Below, in pieces: positions 41,444-50,607 of a stretch of DNA of 64,000 nt. Below the pieces are notes generated by a model, which saw only the letters and a list, made by a program, of their open reading frames with translations, had not been told where the DNA came from and searched no databases. Both the position numbers and the translations under genes were made by a program. Origin of the DNA: JAQBQB01 sp963846925 (lineage in GTDB: Bacteria > Gemmatimonadota > Gemmatimonadetes > Gemmatimonadales > Gemmatimonadaceae); NCBI GenBank assembly GCA_963846925.1, contig CAWJXW010000017.1, forward strand, positions 198,783-262,782, written 5' to 3'. Positions within the stretch are counted from its first letter, which is position 1; every line of letters starts with the position of its first letter.

Positions 41444-42411
41444 CCAAGCCGCTGACCATCGGACGCCTGCTCGAGCGCCTGAGAGACACCCTCGAGCTCG
41501 AGCACGTCGAGGGAACGGACGGCCTCGAGCGAACGATCGAGAACCCGAACGCGTCGAGTCCGGGCCTCGTGCTGGCCGGATACACGGCCCGATTTCCCGC
41601 GCAGCGCCTGCAGGTGCTCGGCGAGACCGAGATCACGTACCTGAAGTCGATGGACCCGACCCTGCGGCGCGAGAATCTCAAGAAGTTCTTCTCGTTTCCG
41701 ATCCCCTGCGTCTTCATCACGAAGGGTCAGGAGCCGGGGCCCGATCTGCTCGAGATCGCGGCGTCCGCCGGGGTCGCGTTGATCCGCTCGCACCTCAAGA
41801 CCGACGAGTTCTACAACCGCCTCAAGCCCTGGCTCGAGGAGGAGTTCTCGCCGACGACCAACCTCCACGCGTCGCTCGCCGACGTGTTCGGCGTCGGGCT
41901 CTTGTTCGTCGGCAAGAGCGGCATCGGCAAGTCGGAGTGCGTGCTCGATCTCGTCGAGCGAGGCCACCGGTTCGTGGCCGACGATCTGGTCATCGCGCGC
42001 CGGCGCGGCCGCAGCGTCGTCGTCGGCCGCGGGCACGAGTTGCAGAAGCACCATATGGAGATTCGCGGCGTCGGGCTGATCGACATTCCGTCGCTCTTCG
42101 GCGTGCGCGCGGTGCGCCATCAGAAACGCATCGAGGTCGTGGTGCAGCTCGAGCACTGGGATCACGGCGACCCGCCGGACCGCACCGGGCTCGACACCGA
42201 GACGACGACGATTCTCGACGTGGAATTGCCGAAGATGCGCGTTCCGCTCAATCCGGGAAAGAACATCACCGTCATCGCCGAAGTCATCGCGATGAATCAC
42301 CTGCTCAAGTACAGCGGCATCGACCCCGCGCAGCGATTCAACGATCGGCTCGTCAAACAGCTGCGCGGGCGGTCCGATGTCCAGCGGTATCTCCAGGAGG
42401 ACGATGAGTAG
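41440..42411 (+). CDS. hprK: HPr kinase/phosphorylase
   Basis: Bifunctional Ser kinase/phosphorylase for HPr. The 323-residue product has the N-terminal domain (TIGRLLERLRDTLEL) and a catalytic His143 in NLHASLADVFG. It also has the Walker A GKSGIGKS (about residues 158-165), the second region ADDLVIARRRG, and the HprK signature ELQKHHMEIRGVGLIDIPSL. GTG 41440 overlaps the preceding gene. The HPr in this cluster carries Ser46, so substrate and enzyme are linked. No rapZ lies between hprK and EIIA. Confidence 0.95.
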   Translation: MTKPLTIGRLLERLRDTLELEHVEGTDGLERTIENPNASSPGLVLAGYTARFPAQRLQVLGETEITYLKSMDPTLRRENLKKFFSFPIPCVFITKGQEPGPDLLEIAASAGVALIRSHLKTDEFYNRLKPWLEEEFSPTTNLHASLADVFGVGLLFVGKSGIGKSECVLDLVERGHRFVADDLVIARRRGRSVVVGRGHELQKHHMEIRGVGLIDIPSLFGVRAVRHQKRIEVVVQLEHWDHGDPPDRTGLDTETTTILDVELPKMRVPLNPGKNITVIAEVIAMNHLLKYSGIDPAQRFNDRLVKQLRGRSDVQRYLQEDDE

Positions 42412-42817
42412 CGAAAGCGCCGCTCCAGTGGAGGGTCCGCGCGCGATCGTCGCCGGGCACGGGGACTTCGCGGCGGGACTGATCTCCGCCGTCGAGCAGA
42501 TCTCCGGCCGCGGCCGCATGCTGCTGCCGCTCGCCATCAAACAGCTCGGCGTCGAGGACATCGAGGCGTTGTTGCGGAAGGAGATGGTCGCCACGGGCGT
42601 CCGCGTGATCTTCACCGACCTGCAAGCGGGGAGCTGCACGATGGCGTCCCGCAGGATTCTCCACGGCATGGAGGACGCGGTGCTCATCGCCGGCGTGAAT
42701 TTGCCGACGCTCCTCGATTTCGTCTTCGCCGACGCGATGCCGCCGGTCGTCGCCGCGCGCCACGCGGCGGAGCGGGGCAAAGCGTCGATCGTCGCCATCG
42801 GTGGAGTACCGAAGTGA
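42404..42817 (+). CDS. PTS mannose-family EIIA component
   Basis: Phosphocarrier accepting phosphate from HPr. The 137-residue product from ATG 42404 (AGGAGG lies 3 bases upstream) has AIVAGHGDFAAGL with the phosphorylatable His19, and EQISG. The later loop DLQAGSCTMASRR replaces the more usual DL-x-GGSP. VLIAGVNLPTLLDFV is typical. It overlaps hprK upstream and EIIB downstream (GTGA). Confidence 0.88.
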   Translation: MSSESAAPVEGPRAIVAGHGDFAAGLISAVEQISGRGRMLLPLAIKQLGVEDIEALLRKEMVATGVRVIFTDLQAGSCTMASRRILHGMEDAVLIAGVNLPTLLDFVFADAMPPVVAARHAAERGKASIVAIGGVPK

Positions 42818-43306
42818 CGCTCGAGCTCTTTCGCATCGACGACCGGCTGATTCATGGACAGGTCGTCGTGGGTTGGGGCCAGCCGCTCGGTCTCAAGTTC
42901 ATCGTGCTCGTGGACGACGCGGTGGCGTCGAGCGACTGGGAGCAGGAGCTCTACCGCATGGGCGTGCCGCCCGAGATGGACGTCTACTTTCACGACGTCG
43001 GTGACCGCGGCGACGCGGATCCCCGTGTATCGCGCCGACCCGCGCGCCGGCCTGCTCCTCACGGGCGACATCGCGACCATGCAGCGTCTCGCCGAAAACG
43101 TGACGCCTCCTCTCGACTCGGTGAACGTCGGCGGCATCCACTCGCGCCCCGGCCGCGTGCAGCGGCTGCGCTACGTCTTCCTGTCCGGCGATGAGGCGAC
43201 GGAGCTCCGCGCGCTGCAGCAACGGGGCGTGAAGGTGACCGCGCAAGACTTGCCAGGCGCGCGCTGCGTTCCGCTCGAGGACCTGCTGAATGGAAGCGAC
43301 CTGTGA
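42814..43306 (+). CDS. PTS mannose-family EIIB component, one frame break
   Basis: Receives phosphate from EIIA and passes it to the sugar. GTG 42814 begins TLELFRIDDRLIHGQVVVGW, with the phospho-His14 in the standard RIDDRLIHGQ motif, and IVLVDDAVASSDWEQEL follows. The frame changes near 43010; the second frame gives LLTGDIATMQRLAE, VNVGGIHSRPGRVQRLRYVFLS and GVKVTAQDLPG. The joined length of about 163 residues is right for the family. Its stop overlaps the EIIC start. Confidence 0.9.
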
Positions 43307-43986
43307 GCATCGTCGAGGTCCTGCCGATCGCGTTGTTGGGCGGCCTGCTCGGGCTGGACGTCGTGAGCTTTCCGCAGGCGATGTTCTCGCGCCCGCTGGT
43401 GGCCGCGACGCTCGCCGGTGCGCTCCTCGGGCAGCCGTCGAGCGGACTGCTCATCGGCGTGGCGCTGGAGCTCGTCGCGTTGGAGACCCTGCCGTTCGGC
43501 GCGTCTCGATACCCGGAGTGGGGATCGGCCGCGGTCGTCGGCGGCGCGATCTTCTCGGCGCATCCGTCGCACCCGCCGGGCGCGATGACCATCGCCGCGC
43601 TCGGCGCCCTGGCCACGACGTGGGTCGGCGGCTGGACGATGGTCAAGCTGCGACAGCTGAACGCGCGATGGGCTCGCGCGCGGCGCGACGGACTCGAGGC
43701 GGGCGCGCGAGGCACGGTGATTTCGCTCCAACTGATGGGGCTCACCGCGGATCTCCTGCGCGGCGGCCTGCTCACGCTGATCGCTTTCCTGATTCTGTCG
43801 CCACTCGCCGACGCGACGATCGGGCTCTGGACGACCGATGCGCGTCTGTCACGCAGTCTCGTCGTCGCGACGGTGGCGAGCGTCGCGGCCGGCGCGGCGT
43901 GGAAACTCTTTCATGCGACGGCCGGTGCGCGTTGGTTCTTCGTCGGCGGACTCGCCGTCGGACTCGTAATTCTCTTCGCGAAATGA
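43303..43986 (+). CDS. PTS mannose-family EIIC permease
   Basis: Membrane component. The 227-residue product has about six to seven helices and a motif typical of EIIC-sorbose/mannose: LLGGLLGLDVVSFPQAMFSRPLV, in which the first helix re-enters, then GLLIGVALELVALETLPFGASRYPEWG. It is shorter than the E. coli ManY (about 266). GTG 43303 overlaps EIIB and its TGA overlaps EIID. Confidence 0.87.
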   Translation: MSIVEVLPIALLGGLLGLDVVSFPQAMFSRPLVAATLAGALLGQPSSGLLIGVALELVALETLPFGASRYPEWGSAAVVGGAIFSAHPSHPPGAMTIAALGALATTWVGGWTMVKLRQLNARWARARRDGLEAGARGTVISLQLMGLTADLLRGGLLTLIAFLILSPLADATIGLWTTDARLSRSLVVATVASVAAGAAWKLFHATAGARWFFVGGLAVGLVILFAK

Positions 43987-44783
43987 CGACCGCCGCCCAG
44001 CCCGCGCAGCCCGCCCCCCAGTCTCCGACGCCGATCGGCGAGCTCCCGTTCCGGACTCGCCTCGCGATCTTCATGCGCCTGCTCGCGATTCAGGGGTCGT
44101 GGAACTACGAGAGCTTACTCGGCAACGGCATCGGGTTTTGCCTCGAGCCGGCGCTGCGGCTGTTCCCGGAGGGGATTCACTCGGCGCGCTTCAAGACGGC
44201 GCTGGCCCGCGAGAGTCACTACTTCAACGCGCATCCGTATCTGGCGTCGGTCGCGGTGGGCGCGCTTGCGCGCGCTGAACTCGACGGCGAGCCGCCCCAA
44301 CGAATCGAGCGCTTCCGCACAGCGTTGTGTGGGCCGCTCGGCAGCGTCGGCGACCGGCTGGTGTGGGCCGGTTGGCTTCCGTTCTGCTCGCTTGCGTCGC
44401 TCGCCATCTTTGGACTGGGCGCGACCGCGCCTGTGGTCGTCGGATTCTTTCTGCTCGTCTACAACGCGGGACACCTGGGCCTGCGCGCGTGGGGGCTGCG
44501 CACCGGCTGGAAGCACGGGCTGCGCGTGGCGTCGGCGCTCGGCAACCCGGTGCTGCGTCGTGGACCGGAGCAGATCGGACGGCTGGCTGCGCTCGCCACG
44601 GGTGTGGCGATTCCGTTGTCGCTCGGCCGGATCATCGGCCCCGGGCGAAATCTCCTAGGCGGCGTCCTCATCGCTGTCGCGGTCGGCGCGTTCGTCGTCG
44701 TGCGTCTGAAGGGTCGCATCGAAGGCTGGAGGCTCTCGCTCGGCGTGCTCGCTGCTTTCGTCCTCGTTTCGGTGATCGCCTAA
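43983..44783 (+). CDS. PTS mannose-family EIID permease
   Basis: Second membrane component. The 266-residue product begins with a Pro/Gln-rich leader, then RLAIFMRLLAIQGSWNYESLLGNGIGFCLEPAL, which is a recognisable EIID start. HPYLASVAVGALAR and GPLGSVGDRLVWAGWLP follow, then LGLRAWGLRTGWKHG. Hydrophobic helices follow toward the C-terminus. ATG 43983 overlaps EIIC; its TAA overlaps the HPr ATG. Confidence 0.9.
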   Translation: MTTAAQPAQPAPQSPTPIGELPFRTRLAIFMRLLAIQGSWNYESLLGNGIGFCLEPALRLFPEGIHSARFKTALARESHYFNAHPYLASVAVGALARAELDGEPPQRIERFRTALCGPLGSVGDRLVWAGWLPFCSLASLAIFGLGATAPVVVGFFLLVYNAGHLGLRAWGLRTGWKHGLRVASALGNPVLRRGPEQIGRLAALATGVAIPLSLGRIIGPGRNLLGGVLIAVAVGAFVVVRLKGRIEGWRLSLGVLAAFVLVSVIA

Positions 44784-45049
44784 TGCCCGAACGCACCGTT
44801 CAGATCGTCAACCGCAACGGCCTGCACGCGCGGCCGGCCGCCGAGATCGTGAAGCTCGCCTCGAAATTCCAAGCCGAGATCACGATCGTGAAGGACGATC
44901 TCGACGTGAACGGCAAGAGCATCATGGGCGTGATGATGTTGGCGGCCGAACACGGGTCGAGCATCACGTTGCGCGCCGAAGGCCCCGACGCGACGCAAGC
45001 GCTCGACGCGCTGGCGACGCTCGTCGGCAACAAGTTCGGGGAGAGCTGA
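44783..45049 (+). CDS. ptsH: phosphocarrier protein HPr
   Basis: The 88-residue product has the EI-phosphorylated His15 in NGLHARPAAE and the regulatory Ser46 in NGKSIMGVMML. Both are intact. An HPr with Ser46 together with hprK implies serine-phosphorylation control. The ATG overlaps EIID's TAA, and ptsI begins at the next base after its stop. Confidence 0.97.
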   Translation: MPERTVQIVNRNGLHARPAAEIVKLASKFQAEITIVKDDLDVNGKSIMGVMMLAAEHGSSITLRAEGPDATQALDALATLVGNKFGES

Positions 45050-46801
45050 GTGGACAAGAAGCTCACCGGAATCCCCGCGTCGCCCGGCATCGCTGTCGGC
45101 ACGGTGCATCTCCTCAGGTGGGAGGTGCCCGACGTGCCTCAGCACATCATTCCCGACGACGCGATTCCGCGCGAGATCGCTCGATTCCACGAGGCGCGCG
45201 CGCGGGCGAAGGATCGCCTCTCGTTGCTCCGCGACCGCGTCGAGCGCACCGCCGGGGCGCAGGAAGCGGCGATCTTCGACGTGCAGCGCGAGATCCTCGA
45301 CGACCGCGAGCTGATCGCCGGGTCCGAGGCGCTGATCAAGCAGAATCTCTCGGCCGAGAAGGCGTTCGAGATCGTGATGCTCGAGTGGAGGGAGCGCTTC
45401 GCGCGCGCGGGCCATCCAATGCTCCGCGAGCGCATCGGCGATTTGAAGGACGTCGAGATCCGCGTGCTGACGCTGCTGCTCGACCTGCCGGACCACGATC
45501 CGGTGGATCTCCCCAAGGGCGCCAACGCGATCCTCGTCACGCACGACCTCACGCCGAGTCTCACCGTGCAGCTCGACCGGGACGCGATCATCGCGATCGC
45601 GACCGACGCCGGCACCCGCACGTCGCACGTCGCGATTCTCGCGCGATCGCTCGGACTGCCCGCGATCGTCGGTCTTCGCACGGCGACGCAGCAGTTGAGC
45701 GGGCACGAGACGGCGATCCTCGACGGATCCACCGGTCTCCTCGCGATCAACCCGACGCACTTCGAGATCGACGCGTACAAGGAGCGCGCGCGACAGGAGG
45801 CGCTCGAGGAAGCGGAGCTGAGCCACCTCGCCGGCCTCGACGCGGTCACGACCGACGGTGTCCGCATCACGCTGCGCGCGAACGTCGACCTCCCCGAAGA
45901 GGCGGACATCGGCGCGACGAGCGGCGCGGAGGGCGTCGGGCTCATGCGCACCGAGTTCCTCGTCGTCGGCCGCGCGACGATGCCCGACGAGGACGAGCAA
46001 TATCGCGCCTACAAGCGCGTCGTCGAGGCGTTCGGCGGCAAGCCGGTCGTGATTCGCACGTTCGACATCGGCGGCGACAAGCTGCCGGTCGGCGGATTCC
46101 CCAGCGAGCCCAATCCGTTTCTCGGGTGGCGCGCAATCCGCATGTGCCTCGACCAGCCAGAGCTCTTCAGCGTGCAGTTACGCGCGCTGTTGCGCGCGGC
46201 GGTCCATGGCGACTTGCGCATCATGCTGCCGCTCGTCGTCACGGTCGACGAAGTTCGCCAGGCGCGCAAGCTGCTCGACGAAGCCGCAGACGAGCTCGAG
46301 GCGCGCGGCGCCGAGTTCCGCCGCGACGTGCCGCTCGGCGTGATGATCGAGACGCCGGCGGCGGCCGTCGCGTGCAACACGTTCGTCGACGACGTCGCGT
46401 TCTTCAGCATCGGTACGAACGACCTGGTGCAGTACACCCTCGCGGTCGATCGCGGCAACGCGAACCTCGCGATGCGGTTCACGCCGCTCCACCCCGCGGT
46501 GTTGCGGCTGATCCGGCGCACGATCTTCACCGCCGACCAGCATTTGCTCGACAGCGCCGTGTGCGGCGAGATGGCGTCGCAGCCGCTCATGGCCTTCGCG
46601 CTCATCGGGCTCGGCGTGCGGCAGCTCAGCGTCGCGCCGCGATCGGTGCCGCTGGTCAAACGAATCGTGCGCGCGATTTCCGTTGCCGCCGCTCAGGAAG
46701 CCGCGAACGCCGCTGCCGACTCCGCGACGGCTGCCGAATCGGAAGCCATTCTGCGCAAACGTCTGGCCGAAGTAGTCGGCCACGACGCGGCCGCCGACTG
46801 A
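45050..46801 (+). CDS. ptsI: PTS enzyme I (PEP-protein phosphotransferase)
   Basis: Starts the phosphorelay from PEP to HPr. The 583-residue product (GTG 45050) has GIPASPGIAVG, the phospho-His193 motif GTRTSHVAILARSLGLPAIVG, the PEP-binding domain with GLMRTEFLVVGR and RTFDIGGDKLP, FSIGTNDLVQYTLAVDRGN, and the catalytic Cys505 in VCGEMAS. The C-terminus is a little extended with an alanine-rich tail. All key residues are present. Confidence 0.97.
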   Translation: MDKKLTGIPASPGIAVGTVHLLRWEVPDVPQHIIPDDAIPREIARFHEARARAKDRLSLLRDRVERTAGAQEAAIFDVQREILDDRELIAGSEALIKQNLSAEKAFEIVMLEWRERFARAGHPMLRERIGDLKDVEIRVLTLLLDLPDHDPVDLPKGANAILVTHDLTPSLTVQLDRDAIIAIATDAGTRTSHVAILARSLGLPAIVGLRTATQQLSGHETAILDGSTGLLAINPTHFEIDAYKERARQEALEEAELSHLAGLDAVTTDGVRITLRANVDLPEEADIGATSGAEGVGLMRTEFLVVGRATMPDEDEQYRAYKRVVEAFGGKPVVIRTFDIGGDKLPVGGFPSEPNPFLGWRAIRMCLDQPELFSVQLRALLRAAVHGDLRIMLPLVVTVDEVRQARKLLDEAADELEARGAEFRRDVPLGVMIETPAAAVACNTFVDDVAFFSIGTNDLVQYTLAVDRGNANLAMRFTPLHPAVLRLIRRTIFTADQHLLDSAVCGEMASQPLMAFALIGLGVRQLSVAPRSVPLVKRIVRAISVAAAQEAANAAADSATAAESEAILRKRLAEVVGHDAAAD

Positions 46802-46810
46802 GAATCGTCA

Positions 46811-47983
46811 ATGCCCGATCGACGGCTGTTCACATCCGAGTCGGTTACCGAAGGCCATCCGGACAAAATCGCCGATGCGATCTCGGACGCCATTCTCGAC
46901 GCGATTCTGACCGACGATCCCGACGCGCGCGTCGCCTGCGAGACACTCGTCACGACGGGTCTCGCCTGCGTCGCGGGCGAGATCACGACGTCGACCTACG
47001 TGCCCGTGCCCGACATCGTGCGCGCGACGATCGAGCGCATCGGCTACACGGATGCGTCGTTCGGCTTCGACTCGCACACCTGTGCCGTGCTCAGCACGAT
47101 CGACCGCCAATCGCCCGACATCGCGCGCGGCGTGGACACGGGCGGCGCCGGCGACCAGGGGATGATGTTCGGCTACGCGAGCGATGAAACCGAAGAGCTG
47201 ATGCCGATGCCGATCGTCCTCGCGCACCGACTCACGCGCGGCCTCGCCGAACGCCGGAAGGCCGGCGACATCGCGTGGCTGCGCCCAGACGGCAAGTCGC
47301 AGGTCACCGTCGCGTACGAGGACAATCTCCCGGTCGCGGTGGAGACCGTCGTCGTCTCCACGCAGCACGCGCCCGACGTCTCCACGAAAGAGATCCGCGA
47401 CACCATCATCGAAGAGGTGATCGAGCCGGCGATTCCGCCCGAGCTGCGCGACCGCAAGATCACTTACCACATCAATCCCACCGGACGCTTCGTGATCGGC
47501 GGGCCACAGGGAGACGCCGGACTCACGGGCCGGAAGATCATCGTCGACTCGTACGGCGGGATGGGTCGGCACGGCGGCGGAGCGTTCAGCGGCAAGGACC
47601 CATCGAAGGTCGATCGATCGGCGTGCTACGCGGCGCGGTGGGTCGCCAAGAACATCGTCGCGGCGAAACTGGCGAGGCGTTGTGAGGTTCAGCTCGCCTA
47701 CGCGATCGGCGTCGCCAAGCCGGTTTCGGTGGCCGTCGATACGTTCGGGACGGCGACCGTGCCCGAAAGCGTGATCATGCGCGCGGTCCACGATGTGTTC
47801 GACCTCACACCGCACGGCATCATTGCCGCCCTCGTCCTCCGCAAGCCGATCTACAGCGCCACGTCGGCCTACGGTCACTTCGGCCGCACCCCCCAGCGCG
47901 TGGGGCGGGGGCGGTCGGCCCGCACACTCTTTACGTGGGAGCGTACCGACCGCGCCGCCGCGCTGGCGCGCGCCGTCCGCTGA
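46811..47983 (+). CDS. metK: S-adenosylmethionine synthetase
   Basis: Makes SAM from methionine and ATP. The 390-residue product shows FTSESVTEGHPDKIADAISD at the N-terminus, GAGDQGMMFGYA, KSQVTVAYEDN and the metal/phosphate loop GGGAFSGKDPSKVDRSACYAARW. It lies 9 bases after ptsI, leaving no room for a SAM riboswitch. A SAM supply role for the many methylthio enzymes upstream is general, not specific. Confidence 0.97.
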   Translation: MPDRRLFTSESVTEGHPDKIADAISDAILDAILTDDPDARVACETLVTTGLACVAGEITTSTYVPVPDIVRATIERIGYTDASFGFDSHTCAVLSTIDRQSPDIARGVDTGGAGDQGMMFGYASDETEELMPMPIVLAHRLTRGLAERRKAGDIAWLRPDGKSQVTVAYEDNLPVAVETVVVSTQHAPDVSTKEIRDTIIEEVIEPAIPPELRDRKITYHINPTGRFVIGGPQGDAGLTGRKIIVDSYGGMGRHGGGAFSGKDPSKVDRSACYAARWVAKNIVAAKLARRCEVQLAYAIGVAKPVSVAVDTFGTATVPESVIMRAVHDVFDLTPHGIIAALVLRKPIYSATSAYGHFGRTPQRVGRGRSARTLFTWERTDRAAALARAVR

Positions 47984-48003
47984 CCACTTAGTATCTTGCG
48001 AGC

Positions 48004-48528
48004 ATGATGATCGAAGTCGTGGTCTCGAAGCTCGGGGTCGACCCGAGTAACCAGTCGTACGTGGTCGTCCTCCAGGAGAAGGGCGGGGGACGCATGCTGC
48101 CCATCTGGATCGGGCAGGTCGAGGCCGAGTCGATCGTCATGCAGATGCACAACATGAAGCGGAGCCGGCCGCTCACCCACGACCTCTGCAAGTCGATCAT
48201 CCTCGCCACCGGCTCCGAGCTGCGCCGCGTGCAGATCACCAGGGTCGAGAGCAACACGTACTTCGGCGAGCTTCATCTGGACCGCGATGGCAAGTCGCTG
48301 CGCGTCGATTCGCGGCCGTCCGACGCCATCGCCATCGCGCTGCGCCTCGACGCGCCGATCTATGCGTCGGACGCGCTGCTCGTGTCGGCTGAAGAAGAAG
48401 AAGAGCCCAGCGAGTTCAGCGTTCCGCCGGACACGGGCGCGCGCGACTCGACCGAGTTGAGCGCCGAACAGCTCAAGGAGTATCTCGAGCAGCTCCGCCC
48501 CGAGGATTTCGGCAAGTTCAATCCGTGA
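48004..48528 (+). CDS. bifunctional nuclease family protein (DUF151)
   Basis: The 174-residue product is of the bifunctional nuclease (BFN) family, reported to have DNase/RNase activity in some members and to respond to stress. The DUF151 core has GRMLPIWIGQVEAESI, RPLTHDLCKSIILATG and FGELHLDRDGKSLRVDSRPSDAIAIALR. The C-terminal part is acidic (AEEEEEPSEF) and then helical (AEQLKEYLEQLRPEDFG). Two adjacent ATGs exist (48004, 48007). It overlaps the next gene by four bases. Confidence 0.9.
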   Translation: MMIEVVVSKLGVDPSNQSYVVVLQEKGGGRMLPIWIGQVEAESIVMQMHNMKRSRPLTHDLCKSIILATGSELRRVQITRVESNTYFGELHLDRDGKSLRVDSRPSDAIAIALRLDAPIYASDALLVSAEEEEEPSEFSVPPDTGARDSTELSAEQLKEYLEQLRPEDFGKFNP

Positions 48529-49679
48529 TCGGCCGAACAACGATGCAAGGCGGAGGGAGCGGCGGCCCCGCTCCCGGCGAGCCGGTGCGCCGCGTCGAGG
48601 GCGTCGTCGTCCGCGGAACGCGCGCGAATCAGATTCCCATCCCCGGCCTATGGGTCGTGCTCCACCGGGTCGGCCCCGATCACGCGGGGCCGCTCGACTC
48701 CGTACGCACGACGGCGAGCGGCGCCTATGCGATGCGCTATCGCGCCACGGGCGATACGTCGGCGCTCTACTTCGCATCCACGTCGTACGGAGGCGTGGCG
48801 TACTTCACGCCGCCGCTGCGATCGCTGAATGCGTCGGGCGACGACGCGCGTCTCACCGTCTTCGACACGACGTCTGGCCCCGTGCCGATCGCGATCGGCG
48901 GCCGGCACATCATCGTCGCCGCGGCGACGCCAGGCGGGACACGCCCTGTCGGCGAGGTATACGATCTCGAGAACGACAGCACCGTGACGCTCGTAGCGCG
49001 CGATTCCACGACGCCGTTGTGGAGCACGCACATTCCCGCCGACGCGCGCGGCGCGCGCACGAACGCCGGCGGAACGATCGCCGCGGGCGCGATGACTTTT
49101 CACGACGGCATCGCGGGGCTCTACGCGCCGCTGAGCCCCGGCTTTCGCCAGGTCGCGTTCTCGTACGACCTCCCGACGAAGTCTTTTCCGATTTCGATTC
49201 CACTGGAGCGTCCGACCGGTTTGCTCGAGATAATGGTCGAAGATGCGCGCGCCCGAGTGGCGGCGCCGCGGCTCCGTGAGGTCGCTCCGGTGAACGCCGA
49301 CGGACGGACGTTCCGCCGCTTTCTCGCGCAGGATCTCGACGCGAGCACCGTCGTGCGCATCGACGTACCAGGCGTCGGTGGTCCGACGCCGGAACGCATA
49401 GACTTCGGCGTCGGCGCCGCGATCGCCGCGGCGATGCTCGTCGCGTTGCTCTTCGCGATGCGGCGTTCGCGCAGGCCGCTTCGTTTGTCAGCCGTCTCCG
49501 CGCCAGCCGCCGCTGACGTGCCGCGGTCCGGCGCGGTCGCGCGCCAGATCGCCGAGCTCGATGAGAAATTCGAGCGAGTCGTGCCGAACGATGCCGACCG
49601 CGCGGCCTACCAGTCGCGTCGCTCGGAGCTCAAGCAGCAACTCGCCGACGCGCTGGCTGACGAACGACTTACTAGCTAG
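48525..49679 (+). CDS. membrane-anchored beta-domain protein of unknown function
   Basis: Not a named family. The 384-residue product lacks a clear signal peptide. It begins with a carboxypeptidase-regulatory-like region (EGVVVRGTRANQIPIPGLWVVLHRV and ASGAYAMRYRA). A second beta-rich domain follows, then a single TM at about residues 299-317 (GVGAAIAAAMLVALLFAM) with RRSRR after it. The cytoplasmic C-terminal helix (QIAELDEKFERVVPNDADRAAYQSRR) recalls CcmI/CcmH-type tails, but no heme-lyase motif is seen. GTG 48525 overlaps the nuclease stop. Confidence 0.55.
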   Translation: MIGRTTMQGGGSGGPAPGEPVRRVEGVVVRGTRANQIPIPGLWVVLHRVGPDHAGPLDSVRTTASGAYAMRYRATGDTSALYFASTSYGGVAYFTPPLRSLNASGDDARLTVFDTTSGPVPIAIGGRHIIVAAATPGGTRPVGEVYDLENDSTVTLVARDSTTPLWSTHIPADARGARTNAGGTIAAGAMTFHDGIAGLYAPLSPGFRQVAFSYDLPTKSFPISIPLERPTGLLEIMVEDARARVAAPRLREVAPVNADGRTFRRFLAQDLDASTVVRIDVPGVGGPTPERIDFGVGAAIAAAMLVALLFAMRRSRRPLRLSAVSAPAAADVPRSGAVARQIAELDEKFERVVPNDADRAAYQSRRSELKQQLADALADERLTS

Positions 49680-49686
49680 ACCCAGA

Positions 49687-50604
49687 ATGCACCACCGGCA
49701 CAGCCGGCTGTACGCGCTCACCGGCGCGCTCTGCATCGCCATCTTCGCCTGCGGCGGATCCAAATCGGCGACGCGAGTCTCGAGCACCCTCCCCCCGCCC
49801 GAGCGCGACGATTTCGGCGACAGCGTCGTCGTCGACGCGTCGCATCGTCCGTCGCGCATCGTGTCGCTCAACCCGACCACCACCGAGATCCTCTTCGCGA
49901 TCGGTGCGGGGATCCGTGTGGTCGGACGCTCGACGTACGACGTATTTCCCGGTGAAGCGAAGAGCGTCACGGACGTCGGCATGCCGCTCCGCCCGAACGT
50001 CGAAGCGGTGCTCGCCGTCCACCCCGATCTCGTGATCCTCTACGCGAGCGCCGACAATCGTCCGGCCACGCAGCGATTCCAGCAGGCGGGCGTTCGCACA
50101 CTCGCCCTCAAGATCGACAGCATCGCGCAGTTCGAGCGCGACACGCGGCTCCTCGGCAGGCTGACCGGCGATTCCGTGGTCGCCTACACGCTCGTCGATT
50201 CCGTCGCCGCGACGCTCGACCGCGTCCAGGCGGCGACGAAGAACCTCCCGCGGCCGACCGTCTTCATCCCCACGTGGGACCGCCCGCTCATAGCGATCGG
50301 CGGGGGAAGCTTCCTCAGCCAGTTGCTCGACATCGCCGGCGCGCGGAACATATATGAAGACATCGCGGCCCCATCGGCCACCGTGACCATCGAGGACGTG
50401 GCGAAGAGAAACCCCGATTACGTGATGACGAGCCCTGCGGCCGCGCCGAACATTGGCACGGACCCGAAATGGCGCGCGCTGTCGGCCGTCCGCCAGAAGC
50501 ACGTACTGGTCTACGACACGCTCCTCGTCGGCCGTCCGTCCGTCACGCTCGGCGCCGCCGCGCGCTCCATCGCCGACCTGCTGCATCCCGGCGTGGTTCG
50601 CTAA
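49687..50604 (+). CDS. periplasmic substrate-binding lipoprotein of a BtuF/FepB-type ABC importer
   Basis: The 305-residue product has a lipoprotein signal (LTGALCIAIFAC, lipid Cys at about residue 22) and then the bilobal periplasmic-binding-protein fold: PSRIVSLNPTTTEILFAIGAG, VTDVGMPLRPNVEAVLAVHPDLVIL, a bridging helix, and DPKWRALSAVRQKHVLVYDT. This is the helical-backbone class used for cobalamin, heme or siderophores. Together with the permease and ATPase it forms one importer. No B12 riboswitch precedes it, so iron chelates remain possible. Confidence 0.85.
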   Translation: MHHRHSRLYALTGALCIAIFACGGSKSATRVSSTLPPPERDDFGDSVVVDASHRPSRIVSLNPTTTEILFAIGAGIRVVGRSTYDVFPGEAKSVTDVGMPLRPNVEAVLAVHPDLVILYASADNRPATQRFQQAGVRTLALKIDSIAQFERDTRLLGRLTGDSVVAYTLVDSVAATLDRVQAATKNLPRPTVFIPTWDRPLIAIGGGSFLSQLLDIAGARNIYEDIAAPSATVTIEDVAKRNPDYVMTSPAAAPNIGTDPKWRALSAVRQKHVLVYDTLLVGRPSVTLGAAARSIADLLHPGVVR

Positions 50605-50607
50605 GAG

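Noticed and set aside
46802..46810. SAM riboswitch before metK
   Set aside because: The gap is nine bases, far too short.
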